From: Rhodobacter sp. | GTDB lineage: Bacteria > Pseudomonadota > Alphaproteobacteria > Rhodobacterales > Rhodobacteraceae | Length of the DNA stretch: 64,000 bases | Direction: 5' to 3' | Assembly (NCBI GenBank): GCA_027489175.1 | Contig: JAIYAE010000014.1 | Coordinates: 1-64,000 of the forward strand | Shown: positions 25,294 to 33,742 of the stretch, piece by piece | Position numbering within the stretch: position 1 is the stretch's first letter | Layout: every line of letters starts with the position of its first letter | Notes under the pieces: model-generated | Seen by the model: only the letters and a program-made list of their open reading frames with translations | What the model was told of the DNA's origin: nothing | The model's database searches: none | Program-made: the position numbers and the translations under genes

Positions 25294-25562
25294 TCCCCAG
25301 AAACCTTGAACTCGCGCGCGAGGCCAGCGGTGGCAGTGAACCACTCGCTGGCCTTGGTGCGCACCTGATGCGCCTCAAACGCCGCGCGGTCGGTGAAGGA
25401 TTCGTCCAGCCGCCAGACCAGCGGATCTTCGGTCGGGTCGACATTGAAGGAAAGGCAGCCGGCCTCAGCGCGGCTGAGCGCGATGTGCGTCGGCAAGTGG
25501 CGGCGCACGACGTCCGCCTCAGCCTCAGTCGCGCAGGTCAGGGTGCCGGTGACGTGGATCAC
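25290..25562 (-). CDS. Antibiotic biosynthesis monooxygenase (ABM) domain protein
   Basis: A 90-aa ferredoxin-like protein of the ABM/YgiN family: HVTGTLTC at the start, a [19 protein letters not shown] block, and [17 protein letters not shown] near residue 50. Members are cofactor-free quinol monooxygenases or dimeric ligand-binding proteins. The ATG overlaps the guaA stop as ATGA, so translation is coupled to guaA. The functional link to GMP synthesis is not obvious. Confidence 0.85.
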   Translation of the reverse strand: MIHVTGTLTCATEAEADVVRRHLPTHIALSRAEAGCLSFNVDPTEDPLVWRLDESFTDRAAFEAHQVRTKASEWFTATAGLAREFKVSGD

Positions 25563-27136
25563 TCCAGTTCGATCGTGCCCGGCGGCTTCGACGTGCAGTC
25601 GTAGAAGACGCGGTTGATCCCTTTGACTTCATTGATGATCCTTGTGGCGGTTTCGCCAAGGAAGTCGTGGGTGAAAGGGTAATAGTCGGCGGTCATGCCG
25701 TCGACGCTGGTCACCGCGCGCAGCGCGAGGGCGTAGTCGTAGGTGCGGCCGTCGCCCATCACGCCGACGGTCTTCATCGGCAGGATCGCGGCGAAGGCTT
25801 GCCAGATTTCGTCGTAAAGCCCGTGCTTTCGGATCTGGTCGATATAGACCGCATCGGCGCGGCGGAGGATGTCGAGTTTCTCGGGCGTGATCTCACCCGG
25901 GCAGCGGATCGCAAGGCCGGGGCCGGGGAAGGGGTGGCGGCCGATGAAGCTTTGCGGCAGGCCAAGTTCGCGCCCCAGGGCCCGGACTTCGTCCTTGAAC
26001 AGCTCACGCAGGGGCTCAACCAGTTTCAGGCCCATCTTTTCAGGCAGGCCGCCGACGTTGTGGTGGCTTTTGATCGTGACCGAAGGCCCGCCGGAGAAGC
26101 TGACAGACTCGATCACGTCCGGATAAAGCGTGCCTTGGGCGAGGAATTTCGCGCCACCAACGGCGGTGGCGTGTTTCTGGAAGACGTCGATGAAGAGGCG
26201 GCCGATGGTCTTGCGCTTGACCTCTGGGTCGGACACGCCTTCCAGCGCGCCGAGGAAGAGGGCGCTTTCATCCGCATGGATCAGCGGCATGTTGTAGTGG
26301 TCGCGGAACATGGTCACGACCTGTTCCGCCTCACCCAAGCGCAACAGCCCGTGGTCGACGAAGACGCAGGTCAGTTGGTCGCCGATGGCTTCGTGGATCA
26401 GGACGGCAGCCACGGAAGAATCAACGCCCCCGGAGAGGGCGCAGATCACCTTGCCGTCGCCCACCTGCGCGCGGATCTTGGCGATGGCATCGGCGCGGTA
26501 GGCGCCCATCGTCCAGTCGCCCTTGAACCCGGCCAGCTTGACGAAATTCTCGTACAGCTGCGCGCCTTTGGGGGTGTGGTGCACCTCGGGGTGGAACTGC
26601 ACGGCGTAGAAATGGCGCGAGGGGTCTGCCGTGATGGCGAAGGGCGCGTTCGGCGAAGTGCCATAGACGTTGAACCCAGGCGCGATCTTCGACACATGGT
26701 CGCCATGGCTCATCCAGACCTGCTCTTGCGCCTGGGGGCCAGCTTCGGGCGGGAACCAGCCGGCCAGGAACGGGTGCGTCAGGTCCGTCGGGGTGACGAA
26801 CGCCTTGCCGAATTCGGCCGTGCCGTGGCCGCCTTCGACATGGCCGCCCAGGCAATGCATCATCACCTGCTGGCCATAGCAGATGCCCAGGATCGGCACG
26901 CCAAGGTCAAACACGCCCTTCGGCGGCATCGGCGCGTTTTCCCAGTAAACGCTGGCCGGGCCACCGGAAAAGATCACCGCTTTCGGGGCGAAGGACTGCA
27001 GGAAAGCGTCATCCACGCGGTTGTAGGGGTGGATTTCGCAGTAGACGTTCAACTCACGCAGGCGGCGCGCGATCAGCTGCGTTACCTGGCTGCCGAAGTC
27101 GATGATCAGAAGGCGGTCATGAGCATGTTGGGTCAT
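25559..27136 (-). CDS. guaA: GMP synthase (glutamine-hydrolysing)
   Basis: Converts XMP to GMP with glutamine-derived ammonia. The 525-aa enzyme has the class I amidotransferase nucleophile in [10 protein letters not shown] (Cys near residue 88), its His/Glu partner in [12 protein letters not shown], the PP-loop [12 protein letters not shown] near 235, and the C-terminal dimerisation domain ending [15 protein letters not shown]. Normal length. The 219 bases upstream hold the divergent promoters of guaA and the MttB-like gene plus a hairpin repeat. Confidence 0.98.
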   Translation of the reverse strand: MTQHAHDRLLIIDFGSQVTQLIARRLRELNVYCEIHPYNRVDDAFLQSFAPKAVIFSGGPASVYWENAPMPPKGVFDLGVPILGICYGQQVMMHCLGGHVEGGHGTAEFGKAFVTPTDLTHPFLAGWFPPEAGPQAQEQVWMSHGDHVSKIAPGFNVYGTSPNAPFAITADPSRHFYAVQFHPEVHHTPKGAQLYENFVKLAGFKGDWTMGAYRADAIAKIRAQVGDGKVICALSGGVDSSVAAVLIHEAIGDQLTCVFVDHGLLRLGEAEQVVTMFRDHYNMPLIHADESALFLGALEGVSDPEVKRKTIGRLFIDVFQKHATAVGGAKFLAQGTLYPDVIESVSFSGGPSVTIKSHHNVGGLPEKMGLKLVEPLRELFKDEVRALGRELGLPQSFIGRHPFPGPGLAIRCPGEITPEKLDILRRADAVYIDQIRKHGLYDEIWQAFAAILPMKTVGVMGDGRTYDYALALRAVTSVDGMTADYYPFTHDFLGETATRIINEVKGINRVFYDCTSKPPGTIELE

Positions 27137-27189
27137 GCGTCCGCGTAGCGCGCGGTTTCAAATCGTGCAAGGGGTGGTTGAGGGCGGAA

Positions 27190-27240
27190 TTGGGGGTTTC
27201 ACACCCCCAAACCCCCGTGGAGTATTTTTCAAAAGAGCAA
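27190..27240 (+). repeat. Intergenic hairpin plus 21-nt motif, copy 2
   Basis: TTGGGGGT (27190-27197) pairs with ACCCCCAA (27203-27210). It is followed at 27220-27240 by a 21-nt AT-rich motif matching 18 of 21 bases of the one at 8274-8294. It lies between the divergent starts of guaA and the MttB-like gene, so it is not simply a terminator. Confidence 0.5.
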
Positions 27241-27355
27241 ATGCGGGTCGTTTTCTGGAAGAAGGCGTGTCGCTTTTGGTTCGCAGGCGACGGAAACGGG
27301 GGGCGGTTCCAAGGCGTTTGGCGGCATAAGGGCGGCAAACCGATCGGAGGCGGAC

Positions 27356-28897
27356 ATGAACGAATTGGCAGGACGCAAGGGCCGCAGCGGCGGCGGGGCA
27401 TCGCGCCGGGCAGAACGGACGGCGGTCAGCTTTGACTCTGCCCGCTTCATCCAGCGCAACATCCCGAATTTCGAGATTCTCAACGAAGAAGCGCTGCAGA
27501 TCATCGAATGGAACGCCGAAACCGTTCTGGAAGAGATCGGCGTGAATTTCGTCGAAAACCCCGGCGCATTGGACCTGTGGCGCGCTGCGGGGGCGGATGT
27601 GAAGGGCGAACGCGTCCATATTCCGCGCGGTCTGGCGCGGAAGCTGTGTGCCACCGCCCCGTCCAGCTTCACCCAACACGCCCGCAATTCTGAGCGGAAC
27701 GTCGAGGTTGGCGGCCGCAATCTGGTGCTGGCCCCGGTCTATGGACCGCCCTTCGTGCGCGACGCCGAAGGCGGCCGCCGCTATGCGACGATCCACGATT
27801 TCCAGAACTTCGTGAAGCTGGGCTACATGTCGAAATGGCTGCACCATTCCGGCGGCACGGTGTGCGAGCCGACGGATGTGCCGGTGAACAAGCGCCACCT
27901 GGACATGCTGCTTGCCCACATGACGCTGAGCGACAAGCCTTACATGGGGTCGGTCACCGAACCCTCTCGCGCCGAAGATTCGGTGGCGATGTCGAAGATT
28001 CTGTTCGGCGACGCCTTCGTTGACCAGAACACGGTGATGACCTCCCTCATCAACATCAACAGCCCGCTGACCTTTGACGGCATCATGATGGGCGCCCTGG
28101 AGGTTTATGCCCGCGCCAATCAGGCCGCGATCATCAGCCCCTTCATCGTTGGTGGGGCGATGGCCCCGGTCACGGTCGCCGGCACCCTGACGCAGGTCCT
28201 GGCCGAGGTTCTGGCCGGTGTCGCCTATTCACAACTTGTGCGTGCGGGCGCGCCGGTGATCTTTGGCGCTTTCGTGACCTCGATCGACATGAACTCGGGC
28301 GCGCCGACCTTCGGAACACCAGAGGCCGCGCATATCACCTATGGGGCAGGGCAGCTCGCCCGGCGGTTGAACCTGCCGTACCGGTCAGGCGGCAGCTTCT
28401 GCGGCTCGAAACTGCCGGACGCGCAGGCGGCCTATGAGACGGCGAATTCGCTGAACATGGCGCTGCTGGCGGGCGTCAACTTCATGCTGCACGCCTGCGG
28501 CTGGCTGGAAGGCGGCCTTGTGTCGTCCTACGAGAAATTCGTCATGGATGCCGACCAGTTGGGCACGCTGCACCACCTTGCCCAAGGCGTCATGATGGAC
28601 ACCAACGGCCAGGCGATGGAGGCGCTGCGCGAGGTGGGGCCGGGCGGCCATTTCCTTGGTTGTGAGCATACGCAGGCGAACTTCAAGTCGGCCTTCTGGC
28701 GGTCGGAACTCTTTGATTACAAACCGTTCGAGACTTGGGCCGAAGAGGGCGCGCGCGACACGCAGGCCCTTGCGTCGGAACGCGTGAAAAAGCAGCTGGC
28801 CGATTATCAGGCCCCGGACCTTGACCCGGGCACCCGTGAGGCGCTTGAGGCGTTCGTCGCCACCCGCAAGGCCGCGATGCCCGACGCTTTCATCTGA
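27356..28897 (+). CDS. MttB-family (trimethylamine) methyltransferase, non-pyrrolysine
   Basis: A 513-aa member of the MttB superfamily, which moves a methyl group from quaternary or tertiary amines to a cobalamin protein. Family blocks are LEEIGVNFVENPGAL (58-72), YGPPFVRDAEGG, SPLTFDGIMMGALEVYA and CGWLEGGLVSSYEKFVMDAD. No in-frame TAG occurs, so it is a non-Pyl member like the glycine-betaine enzyme MtgB, whose substrate range is broad (glycine betaine, carnitine, proline betaine). GGAGG precedes the ATG. No corrinoid protein or second methyltransferase gene is adjacent. Convergent with DUF6477 across a strong terminator. Confidence 0.88.
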   Translation: MNELAGRKGRSGGGASRRAERTAVSFDSARFIQRNIPNFEILNEEALQIIEWNAETVLEEIGVNFVENPGALDLWRAAGADVKGERVHIPRGLARKLCATAPSSFTQHARNSERNVEVGGRNLVLAPVYGPPFVRDAEGGRRYATIHDFQNFVKLGYMSKWLHHSGGTVCEPTDVPVNKRHLDMLLAHMTLSDKPYMGSVTEPSRAEDSVAMSKILFGDAFVDQNTVMTSLININSPLTFDGIMMGALEVYARANQAAIISPFIVGGAMAPVTVAGTLTQVLAEVLAGVAYSQLVRAGAPVIFGAFVTSIDMNSGAPTFGTPEAAHITYGAGQLARRLNLPYRSGGSFCGSKLPDAQAAYETANSLNMALLAGVNFMLHACGWLEGGLVSSYEKFVMDADQLGTLHHLAQGVMMDTNGQAMEALREVGPGGHFLGCEHTQANFKSAFWRSELFDYKPFETWAEEGARDTQALASERVKKQLADYQAPDLDPGTREALEAFVATRKAAMPDAFI

Positions 28898-28920
28898 CGG
28901 CAGGCACCAGCTGACCGAAG

Positions 28921-28946
28921 AAAAGGGGCGGTTTTCCGCCCCTTTT
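28921..28946. terminator. Bidirectional terminator
   Basis: AAAAGGGGCGG (28921-28931) pairs perfectly with CCGCCCCTTTT (28936-28946) around TTTT. A T-run closes the stem on both strands, serving the MttB-like gene and the convergent DUF6477 gene. Confidence 0.9.
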
Positions 28947-28953
28947 GCATGGC

Positions 28954-29238
28954 TTACGCCACCCCGTCACGGCGCAAAAGCTGCGCTTCGGCCAGAAGCG
29001 CGATCAGCACTTCGATGTGGCGGGCGACGGAATAGGACATGTCGCCCTTCAGCCGCGTCTCTTCCAGCGCGGCCTCGACCGACATCAGCGACGGCACGGT
29101 ATCCTCGGGCGACAGCCCGCAGCGGACCAGGCGCCGCAGGTCGCGCTCGCGGCGGTAATCCCCCAAGCCGAAGCGGGCGGCGTGCATCAACAGGCGCGGA
29201 CGGCGCAGGTTGGCAAGGATCATGCGAAAATCTGACAT
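28954..29238 (-). CDS. DUF6477-like small protein
   Basis: A 94-aa, Arg/Leu-rich helical protein. FRMILANLRRPRLLMHAARFG (split motif at residues 4-24) and YRRERDLRRLVRC recall a small family common in Rhodobacteraceae that I know as DUF6477; the number is from memory. No membrane segment. Function unknown. It is divergent from the DUF6456-like HTH gene, with a shared 185-base control region. Confidence 0.7.
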   Translation of the reverse strand: MSDFRMILANLRRPRLLMHAARFGLGDYRRERDLRRLVRCGLSPEDTVPSLMSVEAALEETRLKGDMSYSVARHIEVLIALLAEAQLLRRDGVA

Positions 29239-29369
29239 TTGGCTCTCCGGATTCTGGAGTGCGCATCATGCACGCTGTCAACCTGGCGTTGCGTGATCGG
29301 CGTTTACAGCGCGCGGAGGTTACCGAGAAGTTTAGGAATTACGCGCAATTGTTCAAACCGAGCGAGTGT

Positions 29370-29384
29370 TTAACGAACAGGTAA
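29370..29384. promoter_or_regulatory. Imperfect CtrA-like site
   Basis: TTAA-N7-GTAA in the divergent DUF6477/DUF6456 region differs by one base from the CtrA consensus TTAA-N7-TTAA. Such sites occur by chance, so this is only a candidate. Confidence 0.25.
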
Positions 29385-29423
29385 CCAATTCCACCCAAGG
29401 TTGCGATTGTCCAAGGCTGGACG

Positions 29424-30602
29424 ATGCACACCCCGGGTGGCGACAAGGACGGGACGACTGAATTGCCAGAGCTTACTGCCGCCAGCCTGCCAGACTGGCT
29501 TCCTGCTGCCGTGCGCCATTACCTTCATCACATTGAGGACGGCACGTCACTCAGGGCCCTGGCACGACGCGAGGGGCTCCACCCCTCGACCATCCTGCGT
29601 CAGGTGCGCCGGTTTGAAAGCCGTCGCGAAGACCCGCTGATGGATGAGGCGCTGTCGGCTGTGTCCCGTCATTCCCAAAGATCCACTCCAGACCACGCGA
29701 ATGACCCAGCCCGAAAGGAAGACCTTCCCATGTCCGTGCACCCCCGCAGCGCCTCTGCTTCCGCTGCCCCGCCGCAGCTGTGCGATGAACAGTCCCTGGC
29801 CAGCGAAGGCCGCCGCGTGCTGCGCCGCCTGGCCGAACCGGGGGCGGTGATGGCCATTGCGCCCGAGATGGACAAGGCGGCAGTCCTGCGGGAAATGCCG
29901 GATGGCCGCTCATTGCGCACCGCCGTGCTGGACCGTAGCGTGGCCCAGGCCTTCACGTTGAAGGACTGGATCACCTGCCGCAAGCCGGGCCGCGTCTCGA
30001 CCTATGAAATCACCTCAGCCGGTCGTGCCGCCCTGCGCCAGATGGTGGATGAGGAAGACCGCCGCCGTCAGGGGCAGGCGGGCGAAGGCGGCTTTGCCGA
30101 ACAGCATCGGGTCTGGGGCGAACGTGAGGTGATGGATGACGACGGTCCGCGCCGGGTCCGCTACAACCTTGCGGAAAGCCCGGTCGGCGTGCTGGGCCGC
30201 AGGCGGGACCGGGACGGCAAGCCGTTCCTCGGTGCCGACCTTGTCGAAGCGGCCGAGCGTCTGCGTGAGGATTTCGAACTTGCCCAGATGGGCCCCCGCG
30301 TGGCGCAGAACTGGGATCGTTTCCTGACCGGGGGCGACCGGGGGGCCTTTCAGGCCGACAGCGGGCTAGCCGAAGGCCCGGGGCAGGCGCGGGCGCGGGT
30401 TGCCGCTGCCTTGCGTGACCTTGGGCCGGGCTTGGGCGATGTGGCCTTGCGCTGCTGCTGCTTTCTGGAAGGGCTGGAGGTGGCCGAAAAGCGCATGGGC
30501 TGGGCGGCCCGGTCTGGTAAGATCGTCCTGCGGATCGCGCTGATGCGGCTGCGGCGGCATTATGACGAAACCTATGGCAAGTCCGGCCCGCTGATCGGCT
30601 AA
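29424..30602 (+). CDS. DUF6456-like helix-turn-helix protein
   Basis: A 392-aa protein. The N-terminal segment SLRALARREGLHPSTILRQV (about 43-62) is a helix-turn-helix. The middle (about 130-230) includes RVLRRLAEPGAVMAIA and ITSAGRAALRQMVDEED. The C-terminal domain (about 240-392; YNLAESPVGVLGRRRD, FLEGLEVAEKRMGWAARSGK) matches the DUF6456 type known from alphaproteobacteria. DNA binding is inferred from the HTH; targets are unknown. AAGG precedes the ATG. The TAA stop overlaps the convergent LysE stop. Confidence 0.75.
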   Translation: MHTPGGDKDGTTELPELTAASLPDWLPAAVRHYLHHIEDGTSLRALARREGLHPSTILRQVRRFESRREDPLMDEALSAVSRHSQRSTPDHANDPARKEDLPMSVHPRSASASAAPPQLCDEQSLASEGRRVLRRLAEPGAVMAIAPEMDKAAVLREMPDGRSLRTAVLDRSVAQAFTLKDWITCRKPGRVSTYEITSAGRAALRQMVDEEDRRRQGQAGEGGFAEQHRVWGEREVMDDDGPRRVRYNLAESPVGVLGRRRDRDGKPFLGADLVEAAERLREDFELAQMGPRVAQNWDRFLTGGDRGAFQADSGLAEGPGQARARVAAALRDLGPGLGDVALRCCCFLEGLEVAEKRMGWAARSGKIVLRIALMRLRRHYDETYGKSGPLIG

Positions 30603-31180
30603 GCCGAGACGCCGCGCAGGACCAAAAGCACCGACATCGCCGCCAGAAAGACCGAGGCCAGCCGCCGCAGCACGAACAGCGCGCGCGGCTGGCCGCCTGT
30701 CGCCGTCTCGCTTGCCCTGCGAAGCTCGGCGCCGATCCCTGCCCACAGCACCGCCACAATGACGATCAGCCCGACGAAAAGCGCCAGGTTGCCCGCCAGC
30801 CGGTCAGCCGATGGCAACAGCACCAGCCCGAAGATCAACGCCTTGGGGTTGAGGGCTGTCGTGACAAACAAGGCGCGCGCGCTGACAGAAACTTGCGCCT
30901 CCACGGGCGGCACCCGCCACAGCCGCACCGCCAGCAGCGCCACCCAGACCGCCGCCACCAAGGCCACCGCCATCGCCAGCCCGGGCCAGGCCTGCAGCAC
31001 AGTCTGGCCGATCAGGGTCAGCGGCACCACGGTCATAAGATAGCCCGCCACCTCGGCCGGGATCAGGCGCGCGGCCTTGGGCAACCCCCGCTCGGCCCCG
31101 GCCAGCAGCATCAGCGAATTGGTCGGCCCCGGCGTCAGAAGCAGGGCTAGGACAGCAAGCGAAAGTTCAAAACCGGTCAT
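30599..31180 (-). CDS. LysE/RhtB-family exporter
   Basis: A 193-aa inner-membrane protein with about six helices of the LysE superfamily. The diagnostic LLTPGPTNSLMLLAG block is near residue 15 and the FVTTALNPKALIFGLVLLP block near 105. The family exports amino acids such as lysine, homoserine or threonine. The ATG at 31180 has AGGGGG at a suitable distance; the ATG one codon upstream is an alternative. The stop lies in the 4-base CTAA overlap with the convergent DUF6456-like gene. Confidence 0.87.
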   Translation of the reverse strand: MTGFELSLAVLALLLTPGPTNSLMLLAGAERGLPKAARLIPAEVAGYLMTVVPLTLIGQTVLQAWPGLAMAVALVAAVWVALLAVRLWRVPPVEAQVSVSARALFVTTALNPKALIFGLVLLPSADRLAGNLALFVGLIVIVAVLWAGIGAELRRASETATGGQPRALFVLRRLASVFLAAMSVLLVLRGVSA

Positions 31181-31263
31181 CATGGCCCCCTGATACCCGA
31201 CCCATGCCATGGCGGCGAGGGGGCGACCTTGATCCGCGTCAAATGGTCGTCAGGTGGGAACGA

Positions 31264-31292
31264 CAAAGGGGCGCTGGCAATCCAGCGCCCCT
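31264..31292 (-). terminator. Hairpin terminator of aqpZ
   Basis: AGGGGCGCTGG (31267-31277) pairs with CCAGCGCCCCT (31282-31292) around CAAT, about 27 bases past the aqpZ stop on the minus strand. The following tract (TTTGTCGTT) is only moderately T-rich. Confidence 0.7.
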
Positions 31293-31318
31293 GAATGGTT
31301 GGGTGGTGTGGCCCCGTT

Positions 31319-32002
31319 TCAGTCGGCCCGGGTCAGACCGGCCCGATAGACCAGTCCCGCCAAAGCGCCGCCAGCCAAGGGTGCCACGATAAACACCCAA
31401 AGCTGCGCCAGTGCAGTGCCGCCAACAAAGACCGCCGGACCAACCGACCGGGCCGGGTTCACCGACACGCCGGTCACATTGATCCCGACCAGATGGATGG
31501 CGGCCAAGGTCAGGCCAATGGCAAGCCCGGCAAAACCTGCGGCCGATCCCTTGCCGGTGGCCCCAAGGATCACGGTCACGAAAAGGAAGGTCATCACCAC
31601 CTCGAACACCAGGGCCGAGGTCAGGGAATACTCGCCCAGATACCCCGCGCCATAGCCGTTCTGACCAAGCCCGTTGGTCGCAAGGCTGTAATCCGCCTGA
31701 CCCGAAGCGATCAGATACAAGACGCCCGCGCCCAGGATGGCCCCGATCCCCTGCGCCACGACATAGGCCGCGCAGTCGGACAGCGTCATCCGTCCAGCCA
31801 TGACCAAACCCAGGCTGACCGCCGGGTTCAGATGCGCCCCCGAGATTGCGCCCAAACCATAGGCTGCAGCCACGATCGCCAGGCCAAAGGCCAGGCTGAT
31901 CCCCGTCATGCCAATCTCGGCGCCCATCAGGACCGCCGATCCGCAGCCGAACAGCACAAGGATCGCGGTCCCCAACGCCTCGGCAATCATCTTCTTTCCC
32001 AT
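31319..32002 (-). CDS. aqpZ: Aquaporin Z-type water channel
   Basis: A 227-aa, six-helix MIP channel. Both NPA boxes are present: HLNPAVSL (near residue 60) and VNPARSVGP (near 183), with the Arg of the selectivity filter after the second. The overall pattern (water-specific AqpZ rather than GlpF) is supported by length and AARSVGP-type context; no glycerol genes are nearby. The ATG at 32002 follows AGAGGGA, better than the longer frame from 32014. Confidence 0.92.
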   Translation of the reverse strand: MGKKMIAEALGTAILVLFGCGSAVLMGAEIGMTGISLAFGLAIVAAAYGLGAISGAHLNPAVSLGLVMAGRMTLSDCAAYVVAQGIGAILGAGVLYLIASGQADYSLATNGLGQNGYGAGYLGEYSLTSALVFEVVMTFLFVTVILGATGKGSAAGFAGLAIGLTLAAIHLVGINVTGVSVNPARSVGPAVFVGGTALAQLWVFIVAPLAGGALAGLVYRAGLTRAD

Positions 32003-32148
32003 GTTCCCTCTCACTCGTTATCTGGCACAGGGCGGCGTGACATGCGCCCCGCGCATGCCCTTGCGGCACCACTGCGGGCAAGCAGCCGTTGCCACCAGCC
32101 GAATAGAAGACTATTTGACGGTCAGGGCGTCTGTAGGGGGAAAGTTGA

Positions 32149-33099
32149 TTGCGCGACCTCAAATTGCCGGAAAGCCGTCACCCTGAAAAGGCGCATCGCG
32201 CCGACAATGCCCAGCCGAAAAAACCGGACTGGATCCGGGTGAAGGCCCCGACCTCGGAAGGCTACAAGCGCACCCGCGACATCCTGCGTGAGAAAAAGCT
32301 GGTCACCGTCTGCGAAGAGGCGGGTTGCCCCAACGTCGGCGAGTGCTGGAGCCAGGGCCACGCCACCATGATGATCATGGGCGAGATCTGCACCCGGGGC
32401 TGCACCTTCTGCAACGTGGCCACCGGCAAGCCGCAAACGCTCGACGCGTTCGAGCCGGGCCGTGTCGCCCATGCAGTGGCCGAGCTGGGGCTGAACCACG
32501 TTGTGGTCACGTCAGTCGACCGCGATGATCTGGCCGATGGCGGGGCCGACCATTTTGCCCAGACCATCCGCGCCATCCGCCACCGCGCGCCCGCCACGAC
32601 GATCGAGGTGCTGATCCCCGATTTCTTGCGCTGTGGCCCGGATGCGCTGGAAACCGTCGTCGCCGCGCGGCCAGACGTGCTGAACCACAACCTCGAAACC
32701 GTCCCCGGCCTTTATCCCGAAGTGCGGCCCGGAGCGCGGTATTTCCACAGCTTGCGACTGCTCCAGCGGGTCAAGGAACTTGACCCCACGATGTTCACCA
32801 AATCCGGCATCATGGTGGGCTTGGGTGAGGATCGGCAGGCCGTGCAGCAGGTGATGGATGACATGCGCGCAGCCGATGTCGATTTCCTGACCATCGGCCA
32901 GTATCTGCAGCCAACCCCCAAGCACCACCGGGTGGACCGGTTCGTGACGCCGGAAGAATTCAAGGCCTATGAGACGGCAGCCTATGGCAAGGGGTTCCTG
33001 ATGGTCTCGGCCACGCCCCTGACCCGGTCTTCCTACCACGCCGGCGACGATTTCGCCCGGATGCGCTCGGCAAGGCTGGAAAAGCTCGGGCGGGCCTGA
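32149..33099 (+). CDS. lipA: Lipoyl synthase
   Basis: A radical-SAM enzyme that inserts two sulfurs into octanoyl-lipoyl-domain proteins. The 316-aa protein has the auxiliary-cluster motif [12 protein letters not shown], the radical-SAM motif CTRGCTFC and the C-terminal RSSY. Its start is a TTG (TTG CGC GAC CTC) with GGGGG nine bases upstream. The encoded [16 protein letters not shown] is the usual Rhodobacteraceae LipA N-terminus, so I accept it. The stop lies in the loop of a terminator-like hairpin shared with the convergent cytochrome gene. Confidence 0.97.
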   Translation: MRDLKLPESRHPEKAHRADNAQPKKPDWIRVKAPTSEGYKRTRDILREKKLVTVCEEAGCPNVGECWSQGHATMMIMGEICTRGCTFCNVATGKPQTLDAFEPGRVAHAVAELGLNHVVVTSVDRDDLADGGADHFAQTIRAIRHRAPATTIEVLIPDFLRCGPDALETVVAARPDVLNHNLETVPGLYPEVRPGARYFHSLRLLQRVKELDPTMFTKSGIMVGLGEDRQAVQQVMDDMRAADVDFLTIGQYLQPTPKHHRVDRFVTPEEFKAYETAAYGKGFLMVSATPLTRSSYHAGDDFARMRSARLEKLGRA

Positions 33100-33110
33100 C
33101 GACCCGCCCG
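33087..33110. terminator. Hairpin spanning the lipA stop
   Basis: CGGGCGGG (33087-33094) pairs perfectly with CCCGCCCG (33103-33110); the loop holds the lipA TGA. CTTTCT follows on the plus strand. It probably ends lipA and the convergent cytochrome gene. Confidence 0.6.
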
Positions 33111-33139
33111 CTTTCTGCTGCGGTCTGGCTTGGCCGGAC

Positions 33140-33607
33140 CTATTCCTCTGGCTGGCGATAGGCCTTGTGGCAGGCAGAGCACGCGCCACCAAGGGCGCCC
33201 ATCCCGGTTTTCAGCGCATCGACATCGGTCGCGGCGGCCACCTGAAAGGTAGCTGCAGCGGTGTTCAGATCGGCGATCTTGGTCAGGAAATCATCCGGCG
33301 TGGCCCAGATTGCGGGCAGGGCGTAACTGTCCGCCGCTGCCCCATACTGTGACCCTTCGGGCCACTGCGCCATGCTGATGACCGAAGCGACCGCAGCGAT
33401 GTTCGCCGCAGCCTTGCTGGCCACTGCTGCATCATAGGCTACTTCACCCTTGGCCATCGCGCCGACCGTGCCAAGGTCCGTCGCCATCTGCAACATCAGC
33501 CCGTGCCGCATTTCCACCGTGTCGGCAAACGGGTCCTCGGCGTCCTGCGCAAAGGCAGCAAAGCCCGCAACGGCCAGTGCGGCCGCCAGCATCGTTATGG
33601 TTTTCAT
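33140..33607 (-). CDS. Cytochrome c'/c556-type monohaem protein
   Basis: A 155-aa periplasmic protein with a signal peptide ending AGFAAFA and a four-helix CytC_2 fold. The haem motif CSACH sits at the C-terminus (about 144-148), as in cytochromes c' and c556. Length is normal. Cytochromes c' bind NO; c556 forms serve electron transfer. The axial Met/His cannot be assigned without a structure. It is followed upstream on the same strand by a dihaem cytochrome. Confidence 0.9.
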   Translation of the reverse strand: MKTITMLAAALAVAGFAAFAQDAEDPFADTVEMRHGLMLQMATDLGTVGAMAKGEVAYDAAVASKAAANIAAVASVISMAQWPEGSQYGAAADSYALPAIWATPDDFLTKIADLNTAAATFQVAAATDVDALKTGMGALGGACSACHKAYRQPEE

Positions 33608-33742
33608 GAGACGTTCCTTTTAAGGACTGGGCCTTAACGCTGCGCCTCTTGCCGAGAACACGCAATGCCATCCAAGGTGTAAATCCGGCTTATGGTACAG
33701 ACGCTTACGGCCAGTTTCCGCCGATAAGCCCCGATCTGCGCA

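Noticed and set aside
25667..27148. 493-codon plus-strand open frame opposite guaA
   Set aside because: Shadow of guaA; no recognisable protein.
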